The notes: generated from the letters alone by a model not told the origin. A DNA stretch of 24,024 nt from Clostridiales bacterium (GCA_031287655.1 JAITSR010000080.1:1-24024), one strand, 5' to 3'; positions 7,751 to 16,038 are shown, counted from the stretch's first letter. Made by a program: numbers and translations.

Positions 7751-8617
7751 ATGGGATTTTCTTCATTGACGGATTGTTTTACACTGGTCAACGGCGTCAA
7801 AATTCCCTGCGTCGGTTTTGGCACATGGCAGACGCCGGACGGCGACGCCACGCGCGACGCCGTGAAGGCCGCGGTCGCCTCGGGCTATCGCCACATCGAC
7901 GGGGCGGCGGTCTATGGCAATGAAAAGAGCGTCGGGCGGGCGTTAAAAGACTGCGGTGTGCCGCGCGGAGAGATTTTTGTGACGAGCAAGCTGTTCAACA
8001 CGGAGCGCGGGTATGAAAAGACGAAAGCCGCGTTTGAAAAAACGCTCAAAGATTTGCAGCTCGACTACCTCGACCTGTACCTGATCCACTGGCCGAACCC
8101 CGTCAAGCTCCGCGACAGCTGGGAGGCCTATAACGCGGACACCTGGCGCGCGTTTGAGGAACTGTACAAGGCGGGCAAAATCCGGGCGATCGGCGTCAGC
8201 AATTTCCACGGACACCATCTCGACGCGTTGGAAAAGACCGCGACGGTAAAGCCGATGGTTAATCAAATCCGGCTTTGCCCCGGCGACACCAAGGACGCGG
8301 TCGTCGAGACGAGCCGCGCGCGCGGAATGCTCGTCGAGGCCTACAGCCCGTTCGGCGGCAGCGGTCCCTAGAACCTCTTAAAAGACGCGGTGATCGGCGA
8401 GATCGCCAATAAACACGGCAAGACGGCGTCGCAGGTCTGCGTGCGCTGGTGCCTGCAACGCGAGTTTTTGCCCCTGCCAAAGTCGACGTCGGCGGGGCAT
8501 ATCGCAGACAACGCAAAGGTGTTTGACTTTGCGCTCGACGCGGGGGACATGGAGCGCCTGACTAATCTTTCGGGCTACTCCGACCCGTTCCCGCATCCTG
8601 ATAAAACAACGTGGTGA
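7751..8617 (+). pseudogene. Aldo/keto reductase interrupted by an in-frame TAG
   Basis: The gene encodes an NADPH-type aldo/keto reductase that would reduce aldoses or other aldehydes to alcohols. ATG 7751 has a GGGAGG site at 7732-7737. Residues 1-206 contain the full catalytic tetrad: D50 and Y55 (HIDGAAVYGNE), K80 (TSKLF) and H113 (LIHWP). TAG at 8369-8371 stops translation after EAYSPFGGSGP. The same frame then continues from NLLKDAVIGEIANKHGKTAS through LPLPKSTSAGHIADN to a TGA at 8615-8617, which matches the last third of the family, including the cofactor-binding PKS region. Read through, the product would be 288 codons, a normal length. One base change or a sequencing error explains it. 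The TAG is unlikely to be generally recoded, because cinA, the isomerase, the polyol dehydrogenase and glyA all end in TAG. It heads the sugar cluster. Confidence 0.85.
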
Positions 8618-8682
8618 TTTTGATGTTCCACGCAGAATATCTTCAAAAATGATTCGCATATTATTGTAGGGGGGATTGTACA

Positions 8683-10182
8683 TTGTTCAAAAATATCCCG
8701 GAAGTAAAGCTCGGCATCATTTCCGTCAGCAGGGACTGTTTTGTCCTTTCGCTCTCGGAGCGGCGCGTGCGCGCGGTCGCGGACGCCTGCAAGGCGCGGC
8801 ACGGTATTGACGCCTTTCTCGCAAAGACGATCGTCGAAAACGAGGCCGACATGCTAAAGGCGACCGCGGAGGCGCGTGACGCCGGCTGCAACGCGCTCCT
8901 TGTCTACTTGGGCAATTTCGGCCCGGAGACGCCGGAGACGCTCGTCGCACAGTATTTTGACGGACCCGTGATGTACGCGGCCGCGGCGGAGGAGAGCAAA
9001 AACGACTTGATCAACGGCCGCGGGGACGCCTATTGCGGCCTTTTGAACTGCTCCTATAACCTCGGGCTGCGCAAGCTGCGCGCCGTGATCCCGGAAAGCC
9101 CGGTCGGCACGGCGGACGAAGTCGCGGATTTGGTGTGGGATTTCATCCCGGTCGCGCGCGCGCTGATCGGTCTTTCGGCGCTCAAAATCATCACGTTCGG
9201 GCCGCGCCCGCAGGATTTCTTTGCCTGCAATGCGCCGATCAAAGGGCGGTACGACCTCGGCGTTGAAATTCAGGAGAACTCCGAGCTGGACCTGCTCGTC
9301 TCATACAGGCAGCACAAGGACGACGCGCGAATCGCGGAAGTCGTAAAAGACATGGCAAACGAGCTCGGGACGGGCGGAAATCAGTATCCGGATATGCTGC
9401 CGCGCCTCGCGCAGTTTGAACTGACGCTGCTCGACTGGGCGGAGCAAAACAAGGGCGCGCGCAAGTATGTCGTGTTCGCGAACAAGTGCTGGCCTGCGTT
9501 TCCGACAGAATTTGGTTTTGAGCCGTGCTATGTGAACAGCCGCTTCGCGTCGCGCGGGATGCCGGTCAGCTGCGAGGTCGACATTTACGGCGCTTTGAGC
9601 GAATACATCGGCGCCTGTGTCACACAGGACGCCGTGACGCTGCTCGACATCAACAACTCCGTGCCGAAGGACCTCTATGACGGTGAGATTCACGGCAAGT
9701 TCCCCTACGACTACAAGCATTGCGACACCTTTATGGGCTTCCACTGCGGCAACACGCCGTTCTGTAAGCTCGCGAAGGGCGCGGCGATCAAGTTCCAGCT
9801 GATCCAGAACCGCCTGATTGAAAACGGCGGGACGCCGGACGTCACGCGCGGCACGCTCGAGGGCGACCTCGCGCCGGGCGGGATCACATTCTTCCGCCTG
9901 CACGCCAACGCGGATTCGAGCCTTCAGGCGTATATCGCGCAGGGCGAGGTGCTGCCGGTTGCGACGCGCTCGTTCGGCGGCGTCGGCGTGTTCGCGATCC
10001 CGGAGATGGGGCGCTTCTACCGCCATGTTCTGATCGAAAAGCGCTATCCTCATCACGGCGCGGTCGCGTTCGGTCACGTCGGCAAGGCGCTGTTTACGAT
10101 CTTTGATTACCTCGGCGTAAAAGACATCGCCTACAACCGGCCCAAAGGCACGCTCTACCACACGGAGAACCCCTTTGCGTAG
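8683..10182 (+). CDS. L-fucose/L-arabinose isomerase-like protein
   Basis: This 499-residue protein resembles the fucose/arabinose isomerase superfamily, Mn-dependent enzymes that interconvert aldoses and ketoses in the cytoplasm. Candidate metal or active-site residues lie in CEVDIYGALSEYIG (glutamate), TLLDINNS (aspartate) and MGFHCGNTPFCKL (histidine), with a late YPHHGAVAFGHVGKALF block. The order fits the C-terminal catalytic half of FucI/AraA-type folds. It is shorter than classical FucI (about 590) and close to AraA (about 500). The start is TTG 8683, chosen because a run of six Gs (8669-8674) lies eight bases upstream and there is no ATG nearby. Neighbouring mutarotase, polyol dehydrogenase and xylulokinase genes suggest a pentose substrate. 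The true substrate is unknown. Confidence 0.8.
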   Translation: MFKNIPEVKLGIISVSRDCFVLSLSERRVRAVADACKARHGIDAFLAKTIVENEADMLKATAEARDAGCNALLVYLGNFGPETPETLVAQYFDGPVMYAAAAEESKNDLINGRGDAYCGLLNCSYNLGLRKLRAVIPESPVGTADEVADLVWDFIPVARALIGLSALKIITFGPRPQDFFACNAPIKGRYDLGVEIQENSELDLLVSYRQHKDDARIAEVVKDMANELGTGGNQYPDMLPRLAQFELTLLDWAEQNKGARKYVVFANKCWPAFPTEFGFEPCYVNSRFASRGMPVSCEVDIYGALSEYIGACVTQDAVTLLDINNSVPKDLYDGEIHGKFPYDYKHCDTFMGFHCGNTPFCKLAKGAAIKFQLIQNRLIENGGTPDVTRGTLEGDLAPGGITFFRLHANADSSLQAYIAQGEVLPVATRSFGGVGVFAIPEMGRFYRHVLIEKRYPHHGAVAFGHVGKALFTIFDYLGVKDIAYNRPKGTLYHTENPFA

Positions 10183-10211
10183 TGAAATTTTTTTGAAATA
10201 AGATGATGCAT

Positions 10212-10216
10212 GGAGG
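10212..10216 (+). promoter_or_regulatory. Ribosome binding site that decides the galM start
   Basis: GGAGG lies five bases before ATG 10222. It overlaps the earlier in-frame ATG at 10210, which therefore cannot be the one it serves. Confidence 0.75.
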
Positions 10217-10221
10217 TTAAT

Positions 10222-11256
10222 ATGGCGACGACACAATTTGGGACGATGCCGGACGGGACCCCCGTTTGGCTCTGCGAGCTAAAGAACGGGAACGGTCTTT
10301 CCGCGGAGGTGCTCACATACGGCGCGACGATCCACCGGCTCCGGGTCCCGGACCGCAAGGGCAAGGCCGCGGACGTGGTCCTCGGCAGGGCGGACCTCGC
10401 GGGGTATCAGGCCCCCGGCACGCCCGCGGCGGCCGCGATCGGTCGCGTCGCGAACCGCATCCGGAACCACACGTTCAACCTGAACGGCAGGCGCTACACA
10501 CTTGACGCGAACGAGCGCAAAACCACGCTGCACGGCGGCAGCGGGAATTATGCGCACAAGAATTTCGCGCTCGTCGACGCGACGGACAGGCTCGTGCGGC
10601 TCGCGGTGCGCGACCACGGCGAGGGGGGCTTCCCGGGCGAGGTGGCCGTCGAGGTGTGCTACAGCTTAGACGACGACAACGCGCTCCTGATCGAATACAC
10701 CGCCGTGCCGACGGAGGATACGCCGGTCAACCTCACGAACCACGTCTATTTTAACCTCGCGGGGCAGGGCTCGGGTCCCGTCGACAAACAGATACTGCAA
10801 ATCGCGGCCGATTTTTACACACCCGCGGACGCGCGCGACATCCCGACCGGCGAGGTTGCGAAAACGCGCGGCACGCCGCTGGATTTTACGCGCCCCCAAA
10901 AGCTCGGGGACGCGCTCGCGGAGCTTGCCGCGTGGGGCGACAGGCACGGCGGCTTTGACCACAACTTTGTGCTAAACGGCTGCGGCTGGCGCAAGATTTC
11001 GACGGCGGAGGACGAGGCGAGCGGGCGCGTGATGGAGACCTATACGGACCTCCCCGGCGTGCAGCTCTATACGGCAAACGGCATCCGCGCGGGGAGCGTC
11101 GGCAAGGACGGGGCGGCTTATGAGGCACACGGCGGTTTTTGCCTTGAAACGCAGTTTTTTCCGGATACGATCCACAAGCCGCACTTCCCGGACTGCGTTG
11201 TCGCCGCGGACGAGGTGTTCGCGACCTCGACCGCGTACCGCTTCCTTACAAGATAA
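10222..11256 (+). CDS. galM: Aldose 1-epimerase (mutarotase)
   Basis: The enzyme interconverts alpha and beta anomers of aldoses and so supplies the right anomer to the isomerase or reductase of the cluster. The family signatures are RVANRIRNHTFNLNGRRY, TTLHGG, the LTNHVYFNLAG block with the catalytic histidine, DHNFVL, and the C-terminal GFCLETQFFPD segment with the catalytic glutamate. The protein has 344 residues, normal for GalM. I place the start at ATG 10222 because of the ribosome binding site at 10212-10216. The in-frame ATG 10210 would add four residues. No signal peptide is visible, so it is cytoplasmic. Confidence 0.93.
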   Translation: MATTQFGTMPDGTPVWLCELKNGNGLSAEVLTYGATIHRLRVPDRKGKAADVVLGRADLAGYQAPGTPAAAAIGRVANRIRNHTFNLNGRRYTLDANERKTTLHGGSGNYAHKNFALVDATDRLVRLAVRDHGEGGFPGEVAVEVCYSLDDDNALLIEYTAVPTEDTPVNLTNHVYFNLAGQGSGPVDKQILQIAADFYTPADARDIPTGEVAKTRGTPLDFTRPQKLGDALAELAAWGDRHGGFDHNFVLNGCGWRKISTAEDEASGRVMETYTDLPGVQLYTANGIRAGSVGKDGAAYEAHGGFCLETQFFPDTIHKPHFPDCVVAADEVFATSTAYRFLTR

Positions 11257-11268
11257 CACCGTAAAACT

Positions 11269-11290
11269 TACGCCGCGAAAAGGCGGCGTA
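11269..11290 (+). repeat. Inverted repeat after galM
   Basis: TACGCCGC (11269-11276) and GCGGCGTA (11283-11290) form an 8-bp stem with the loop GAAAAG. The stem starts 12 bases after the galM stop. The bases after it are GTAAAAGC, so it lacks the U tract of an intrinsic terminator. It could be an RNA-stabilising hairpin or a weak attenuator inside the sugar operon. Confidence 0.65.
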
Positions 11291-11296
11291 GTAAAA

Positions 11297-11334
11297 GCAG
11301 CGCGGTAATAACGGTACGGCAAAAACAGCGCTGC
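11297..11334 (+). repeat. Second inverted repeat between galM and the polyol dehydrogenase
   Basis: GCAGCGC (11297-11303) and GCGCTGC (11328-11334) are exact reverse complements with a 24-base loop. The long loop makes a stable hairpin less certain. It lies about 35 bases before the next start codon. Confidence 0.45.
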
Positions 11335-11369
11335 AAATCATGTGCAAACAAAAGGGGAGGGGATAACCA

Positions 11370-12407
11370 ATGGCAAACAGAGCCGCTTTTATGACCGGGA
11401 TCCGAAAGATGGAAATCCGCGAGGTCCCGATGCCCACCGCAAAGAGCGGGCAGGTCGTCGTGAAACTGGAATACGTCGGGATTTGCGGTTCGGACGTACA
11501 CTATTATGAACACGGGCGCATCGGGAGCGCGATCGTAAACGGGGATTTTATCCTCGGCCATGAGTGCGCGGGTGTGGTCACGGCACTCGGCGACGGCGTG
11601 CGCGGCCTTGCGGTCGGGGACCGCGTCGCGCTCGAACCCGGCGCGACATGCGGCGAGTGCGAGTATTGCAAGACCGGGCGCTACAACCTCTGCCCGGATG
11701 TCGTCTTTCTTGCGACGCCGCCGGTACAGGGCTGTTTTGAAAACTACATCGCGTTCCCGGCGAACCTCGCGTTCAAGCTGCCGGACAACATCTCAACAAA
11801 AGAGGGCGCGCTCGTCGAGCCGCTCGCGGTCGGTCTGGAAGCTGCCAAGACGGGCGGCGTCACGCTCGGCAATTCCGTGACGATCCTCGGGGCGGGCTGC
11901 ATCGGCCTTGTGTCGATGCTCGCGTCAAAGGCTTTCGGCGCGGCGGACGTCACGGTCGTCGACGTAATCGAAAAGCGCCTTGAAAAAGCGCTCGAGCTCG
12001 GCGCGACGCGCGTGATCAACGCGGCAAAGCAGGACGTTGAAAAAGAGATTATGCAGGCGACGGGCGGCTTGGGCACGGACATCGTGATGGAGACCGCGGG
12101 CAGCGTCAAAACGACGCAGCAGGCGCCTTTCCTCGTGAAGCGCGGCGGCACGCTCGTCCTTGTCGGGATGCCGCCGGAGGACATCATTGCCTTCAACTTC
12201 GCAAAGCTGATGGGACAGGTCGCGGACATCCGCACGATCTTCCGCTACAAGAACCTCTACCCGACGGCGATCAAGGCGCTCGCATCGGGTACGATCGACG
12301 TCTCCGGCATCGTCACACATGAATACGCTTTTGAGGACATCGCGGAGGCGTTCCGCGTGAACATCGACGAGAAGGCCGGCGTCGTCAAAATCGTGATTAA
12401 AATATAG
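11370..12407 (+). CDS. Zinc-dependent polyol dehydrogenase (sorbitol/xylitol dehydrogenase-like)
   Basis: This medium-chain dehydrogenase/reductase of 345 residues should oxidise a polyol such as xylitol or sorbitol to a ketose. Catalytic zinc ligands are C39 (GICGSDVHYYEHGRIG), H64 and E65 (LGHECAG). The structural zinc site is complete, with C94, C97, C100 and C108. The Rossmann loop is GAGCIG at 174-179, and D198 after the second strand (TVVDVIEKR) suggests a preference for NAD over NADP. The HYYEHGRIG segment is typical of sorbitol/xylitol dehydrogenases. The start ATG 11370 has a strong AGGGGAGGGG site. Its stop TAG forms part of the ribosome binding site of the next gene. It could supply xylulose to the kinase that follows. 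Confidence 0.88.
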   Translation: MANRAAFMTGIRKMEIREVPMPTAKSGQVVVKLEYVGICGSDVHYYEHGRIGSAIVNGDFILGHECAGVVTALGDGVRGLAVGDRVALEPGATCGECEYCKTGRYNLCPDVVFLATPPVQGCFENYIAFPANLAFKLPDNISTKEGALVEPLAVGLEAAKTGGVTLGNSVTILGAGCIGLVSMLASKAFGAADVTVVDVIEKRLEKALELGATRVINAAKQDVEKEIMQATGGLGTDIVMETAGSVKTTQQAPFLVKRGGTLVLVGMPPEDIIAFNFAKLMGQVADIRTIFRYKNLYPTAIKALASGTIDVSGIVTHEYAFEDIAEAFRVNIDEKAGVVKIVIKI

Positions 12408-12416
12408 GAGATAAAT

Positions 12417-13949
12417 ATGGCGCAGGAGCTGTTACTGGGGATTGATCTTGGCACGTCCGGCACAAAGACCGTGCTGTTTGACACAAAGGGCAAGGCGATC
12501 ACGTCAAAGACCGTCGAATATCCGATGTACCAGCCGCAGAACGGCTGGGCCGAGCAGGACGCTTCCGACTGGTGGAACGCCGTCGCGCAGGGTATCTCGG
12601 CCGTGCTCCAAAAGAGCGGCGCGGACCCTTCGGCGATCCGCGGCGTCGGTCTTTCGGGGCAGATGCACGGCCTCGTGATGCTCGACAAGGCGGGGGAGGT
12701 GCTGCGCCGCGCGATTATCTGGTGCGATCAGCGCACGTCCGCGGAGGTTGCGCAGATCAACCGCGTAATCGGGGAGCGGCGCGTGATCGAGATCACGGCC
12801 AACCCCGCGATGACGGGCTTTACAGCCGCGAAAATCCTGTGGGTCCAAAACAACGAGCCGGAGGTTTATGCAAAATGCGCCCACATCCTCCTGCCCAAGG
12901 ACTATATCCGCTACAAGCTGACCGGGGAGTTCGCGACGGAGGTCAGCGACGCCGCCGGGATGCAGCTGATGGACGTCCCGGCGCGCGACTGGTCGGGCGA
13001 GGTGCTCACAAAGCTCTCGATCGACCGCGCGATGCTGGGCAAGATGTATGAGTCGCAGGATTTGACCGGCAAGGTCCACGCCGCGGCCGCAAAGGAAACC
13101 GGGCTCGCAGTCGGCACGCCCGTCGCGGGCGGCGCGGGGGACAACCCCGCGGCGGCGGTCGGCGCGGGGATCGTGCGCGCGGGCCGCGCGTTTACGACAA
13201 TCGGCTCGTCCGCGGTCGTCTACGCCGTGTCCGATCAGGTGACGATCGACCTCGGCGGGCGCGTCCACACGCTGTGCGCGTCCGTCCCCGGCAAGTGGAC
13301 CGTGATGAGCTGCACGCAGGGCGCGGGGCTTTCGCTCCAGTGGCTGCGCAACACCTGCTGCGCGCCGGAGACGGAGCGCGCGGCCGCAGAAAACAAGGAC
13401 CCTTACTATATCATGGACAAGCTCGCGGCGGATGTGCCGATCGGCGCGGGGCGGCTTTTGTATCTGCCCTATCTGATGGGCGAGCGCTCGCCGCATCCGG
13501 ACCCGGATTGCCGGGGCGTGTTCTTCGGCCTCTCCGCGATCCACGGCAGGCCGGAACTGATCCGCGCCGTACTCGAGGGCGTCGCCTACTCGCAGCGCGA
13601 ATGTGTCGACGTGTTCCGCGAGATGGGCGTTGTGATCGAGGACATGCTCGCCTGCGGCGGAGGCGCGCGGAGCGCCATTTGGCGGCAAATGCTCGCGGAC
13701 CTCTACGGCTGCCCCGTGAGCCTGACCGAGGCGGACGAGGGACCGGCGCTCGGCGTCGCGCTGCTCGCGGGCGTCGGCGCGGGCGTCTACGCTTCCGTTG
13801 AACAGGCTTGCGACGCCGCGGTGCGCAAGGGCAGCGCACAGCCGCCGGACATGGAGGCGCACGCAAAGTACGAGCCGTATTTTGCGCTCTACAAAAAGCT
13901 CTACCGCGACCTGAAGGCGGACTTTGAGACGCTCGCAAAAATCGAATGA
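12417..13949 (+). CDS. xylB: Xylulokinase (FGGY family)
   Basis: The enzyme phosphorylates D-xylulose with ATP to give xylulose 5-phosphate for the pentose phosphate pathway. The N-terminal ATPase fold has GIDLGTSGTKTVLFD (8-22). LSGQMHGLVMLD and IIWCDQRTSAEV are xylulokinase signatures. The likely catalytic aspartate is D242 in AGGAGDNPAAAVG. The C-terminal half has LPYLMGERSPHPDP and the ATP-binding ACGGGARSAIWRQMLAD. The length, 510 residues, is normal. The start ATG 12417 is preceded by AGGAG. The gene lies nine bases after the polyol dehydrogenase. Its TGA (13947-13949) overlaps the ATG of dnaG, an unusual partner for a sugar kinase. Confidence 0.94.
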   Translation: MAQELLLGIDLGTSGTKTVLFDTKGKAITSKTVEYPMYQPQNGWAEQDASDWWNAVAQGISAVLQKSGADPSAIRGVGLSGQMHGLVMLDKAGEVLRRAIIWCDQRTSAEVAQINRVIGERRVIEITANPAMTGFTAAKILWVQNNEPEVYAKCAHILLPKDYIRYKLTGEFATEVSDAAGMQLMDVPARDWSGEVLTKLSIDRAMLGKMYESQDLTGKVHAAAAKETGLAVGTPVAGGAGDNPAAAVGAGIVRAGRAFTTIGSSAVVYAVSDQVTIDLGGRVHTLCASVPGKWTVMSCTQGAGLSLQWLRNTCCAPETERAAAENKDPYYIMDKLAADVPIGAGRLLYLPYLMGERSPHPDPDCRGVFFGLSAIHGRPELIRAVLEGVAYSQRECVDVFREMGVVIEDMLACGGGARSAIWRQMLADLYGCPVSLTEADEGPALGVALLAGVGAGVYASVEQACDAAVRKGSAQPPDMEAHAKYEPYFALYKKLYRDLKADFETLAKIE

Positions 13950-15973
13950 TCTATCCGGAACACATCATCGAAACGATCCGGGAGCGGAGCGGCATTGTCG
14001 ACGTTGTCGCGGGGCGCGTGCAGCTGACCAAAAAAGGCAAATACTTTTTTGGTCTCTGTCCGTTCCACGGCGAAAAGACGCCGTCGTTTTCCGTCGACCC
14101 CGAGCGGCAGATATACTACTGCTACTCCTGCAACCGGGGCGGGGATGTGTTTCGCTTTTTGATGGAGACGGAGCGGATAACGTTCCCCGAGGCGATCCAA
14201 AAGCTCGCGGAACGCGTCCATGTCGAGCTGCCCGCCTCGTCCGACCCCGCGGAAAACCGCGCGCTCGCCCTCGCGAAGGCGCGGCAGGAGCGGCTTTTTG
14301 CAATGAACGCGGAGGCCGCCGGTTTCTTTTCCGGCACGCTCACATCCGCGAAAGGCGGCCCCGGGCGCGCCTATTTGCAAAGGCGCGCGATCCGGCCCGA
14401 CACCGTAAAAAAGTTCGGGATCGGTTTTTCGCCGGACGAGTGGGACGGGCTCACACGCTTTCTTAGCTCAAAGGGCTACACCGACGAGGAACAGCTCTCG
14501 GGCGGCCTGATTTTAAAGAACAAAAACGGCGGCTATTACGACCGCTTCCGCAATCGCGTGATGTTCCCGATCATAGACGTCTCGGGGCGTGTCGTCGCGT
14601 TCGGGGGGCGGGTTTTGGACGACTCCGTGCCAAAGTATATGAATTCGCCCGAGACGCCGGTCTACAGCAAGGGCAAAATGCTTTTCGGCCTGAATTTCGC
14701 GAAGGCGACGCGCGAAAAATTCTTTTTGATCGTCGAAGGCTACATGGACCTGATCGCGCTTGCCGCAAACGGGATCGACAACGTCGTCGCTCCGCTCGGT
14801 ACGGCGCTGACGGAGGCGCAGGGGCGGCTTTTGAAGCGGTACGCGGACGAGGTTGTGATTTCATTCGACTCGGACGCGGCGGGACAGACGGCGGCGCTGC
14901 GCGGACTCGATATTCTGGACGGGCTCGGCTTTCGCGTAAAGGTGCTGACGATCCCGTCGGGCAAGGACCCGGACGACTTTATCCGGGCGAACGGCGCCGC
15001 GGCCTTCCGGGAGCTGATCCCCGGCGCGCTGACGCTGGTCGATTACAAGATTGCGTCGCTGCGCAGGAAGTACGGCGGCGCGGGGGATGCCGACGGGGCG
15101 GACGGCGGCGGTGGTCACGGCGGCGGGATTGAGAATCAGGTTCTTTTTCTAAAAGAGACGGTGCGCGTGCTCGCGAAGCTCGGCGACGCGATCGAGCGGG
15201 AGATGTATGCCGCGCGCATTTCGAGTCAATACGGCGTCTCCGAGCGCGCCGTGCTCTCGGAGATCGACAAGCTGCTGCTGCGCGGCGGCGGGGACGAGCC
15301 GAACCGGTACGGACCAAGCGGCGGCAAACCGAATGACACGCGGGCGGGCGGCGCAATCACAAACAGCGGTCCGCCGAAATCCGCGGGTTTCCCGCCGGAC
15401 GGCGGATCGCCTGCGGACGGCGCGCGGCAAACCGATCCTCAGCCTTGGGCCGGTTTGCCGCCGGAGGCCGGAACCGGCCCCGCGCCCGACGCACGATCCG
15501 CGCCCGACACACGCCCCGGGGCCGGATTTCGGCCTTCGGCCGCGCGGGAGTCGGACGAACTCTTTATTGTTGCGCTGTTAAGCCTTGACAACACGCTGTG
15601 GGATGTCGTCGCGGAAAAGCTGCTGCGCGCGCCGGACAGCTTTGAGAGCGGGAACGCGCGCCGCGCGGCCGAATATCTGTGTACGCGCGTCTCGGACGGC
15701 CGCGAGGTCACGCCCGGGGAGCTCATGCGCTTTTTTACGCAGGACGAGGGGAACCGTTTCGCGGCGATCGTCACGGGCGGCTGTCACTGCGAGGACAACC
15801 GCAGGGCGATGGAGCAAAAAATCGTCGATATGGACCGCGCGCGGAACCAGCGCCGGATGCGCGAAATCCTGCGCAGGCTCGAGACGGGGGAGCTGCAGGA
15901 GCGGGACGCGGCGGACTTGCGCGCGCAGCTGTCCGAGGTCACACGAAAAATTGGCCGGGGCCGCGCCGGATAA
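13946..15973 (+). CDS. dnaG: DNA primase DnaG
   Basis: DnaG makes RNA primers at the replication fork. The N-terminal zinc finger is CHCC type, with C38, H41, C59 and C62. The RNA polymerase domain contains the Toprim motifs IVEGYMDLIAL and FDSDAAGQTAALRGLD. Two low-complexity inserts stand out: a Gly/Asp stretch (15075-15126) and a Pro/Gly/Ala/Asp-rich linker (about 15290-15550) that separates the core from the C-terminal helicase-binding domain, which begins near SDELFIVALLSLDNTLWD. At 675 residues it is longer than the usual 580-620, mainly because of these inserts. The start ATG 13946 overlaps the xylB stop and has no clear ribosome binding site, so translation is probably coupled to xylB. 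rpoD follows, as in the macromolecular synthesis operon. Confidence 0.97.
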   Translation: MIYPEHIIETIRERSGIVDVVAGRVQLTKKGKYFFGLCPFHGEKTPSFSVDPERQIYYCYSCNRGGDVFRFLMETERITFPEAIQKLAERVHVELPASSDPAENRALALAKARQERLFAMNAEAAGFFSGTLTSAKGGPGRAYLQRRAIRPDTVKKFGIGFSPDEWDGLTRFLSSKGYTDEEQLSGGLILKNKNGGYYDRFRNRVMFPIIDVSGRVVAFGGRVLDDSVPKYMNSPETPVYSKGKMLFGLNFAKATREKFFLIVEGYMDLIALAANGIDNVVAPLGTALTEAQGRLLKRYADEVVISFDSDAAGQTAALRGLDILDGLGFRVKVLTIPSGKDPDDFIRANGAAAFRELIPGALTLVDYKIASLRRKYGGAGDADGADGGGGHGGGIENQVLFLKETVRVLAKLGDAIEREMYAARISSQYGVSERAVLSEIDKLLLRGGGDEPNRYGPSGGKPNDTRAGGAITNSGPPKSAGFPPDGGSPADGARQTDPQPWAGLPPEAGTGPAPDARSAPDTRPGAGFRPSAARESDELFIVALLSLDNTLWDVVAEKLLRAPDSFESGNARRAAEYLCTRVSDGREVTPGELMRFFTQDEGNRFAAIVTGGCHCEDNRRAMEQKIVDMDRARNQRRMREILRRLETGELQERDAADLRAQLSEVTRKIGRGRAG

Positions 15974-15982
15974 AAAAGTAAA

Positions 15983-16004
15983 GTCAGACGTTGCGGAGCA
16001 ATGT
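15983..16004 (+). repeat. Hairpin motif after dnaG related to the one after recA
   Basis: GTCAGACGTTGCG begins nine bases after the dnaG stop. ACGTTGC (15988-15994) can pair with GCAATGT (15998-16004) around a GGA loop, giving 7 pairs including one G-T. It shares GTCAGACG-Y-TGCG and the following GCA with the recA 3' site at 7624-7647. Confidence 0.5.
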
Positions 16005-16014
16005 TGCGAGTTGA

Positions 16015-16038
16015 TTATTTACAATAAAATGTAAATAA
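16015..16038 (+). repeat. AT-rich inverted repeat in the dnaG-rpoD gap
   Basis: TTATTTAC (16015-16022) and GTAAATAA (16031-16038) are exact reverse complements with an 8-base AT loop. The AT-rich stem is weak as RNA. It could be a protein-binding palindrome upstream of the rpoD promoter. Confidence 0.45.

Noticed and set aside
8369..8371. Genome-wide recoding of TAG as an amino acid
   Set aside because: TAG is the natural end of cinA, the isomerase gene, the polyol dehydrogenase gene and glyA in this same window, and each ends at the expected family length.
12504..13862. Long antisense open frame opposite xylB
   Set aside because: It lies wholly under the well-supported xylB gene, is rich in Arg, Ala, His and Asp as expected for a shadow frame in G+C-rich DNA, and shows no recognisable motif or ribosome binding site.
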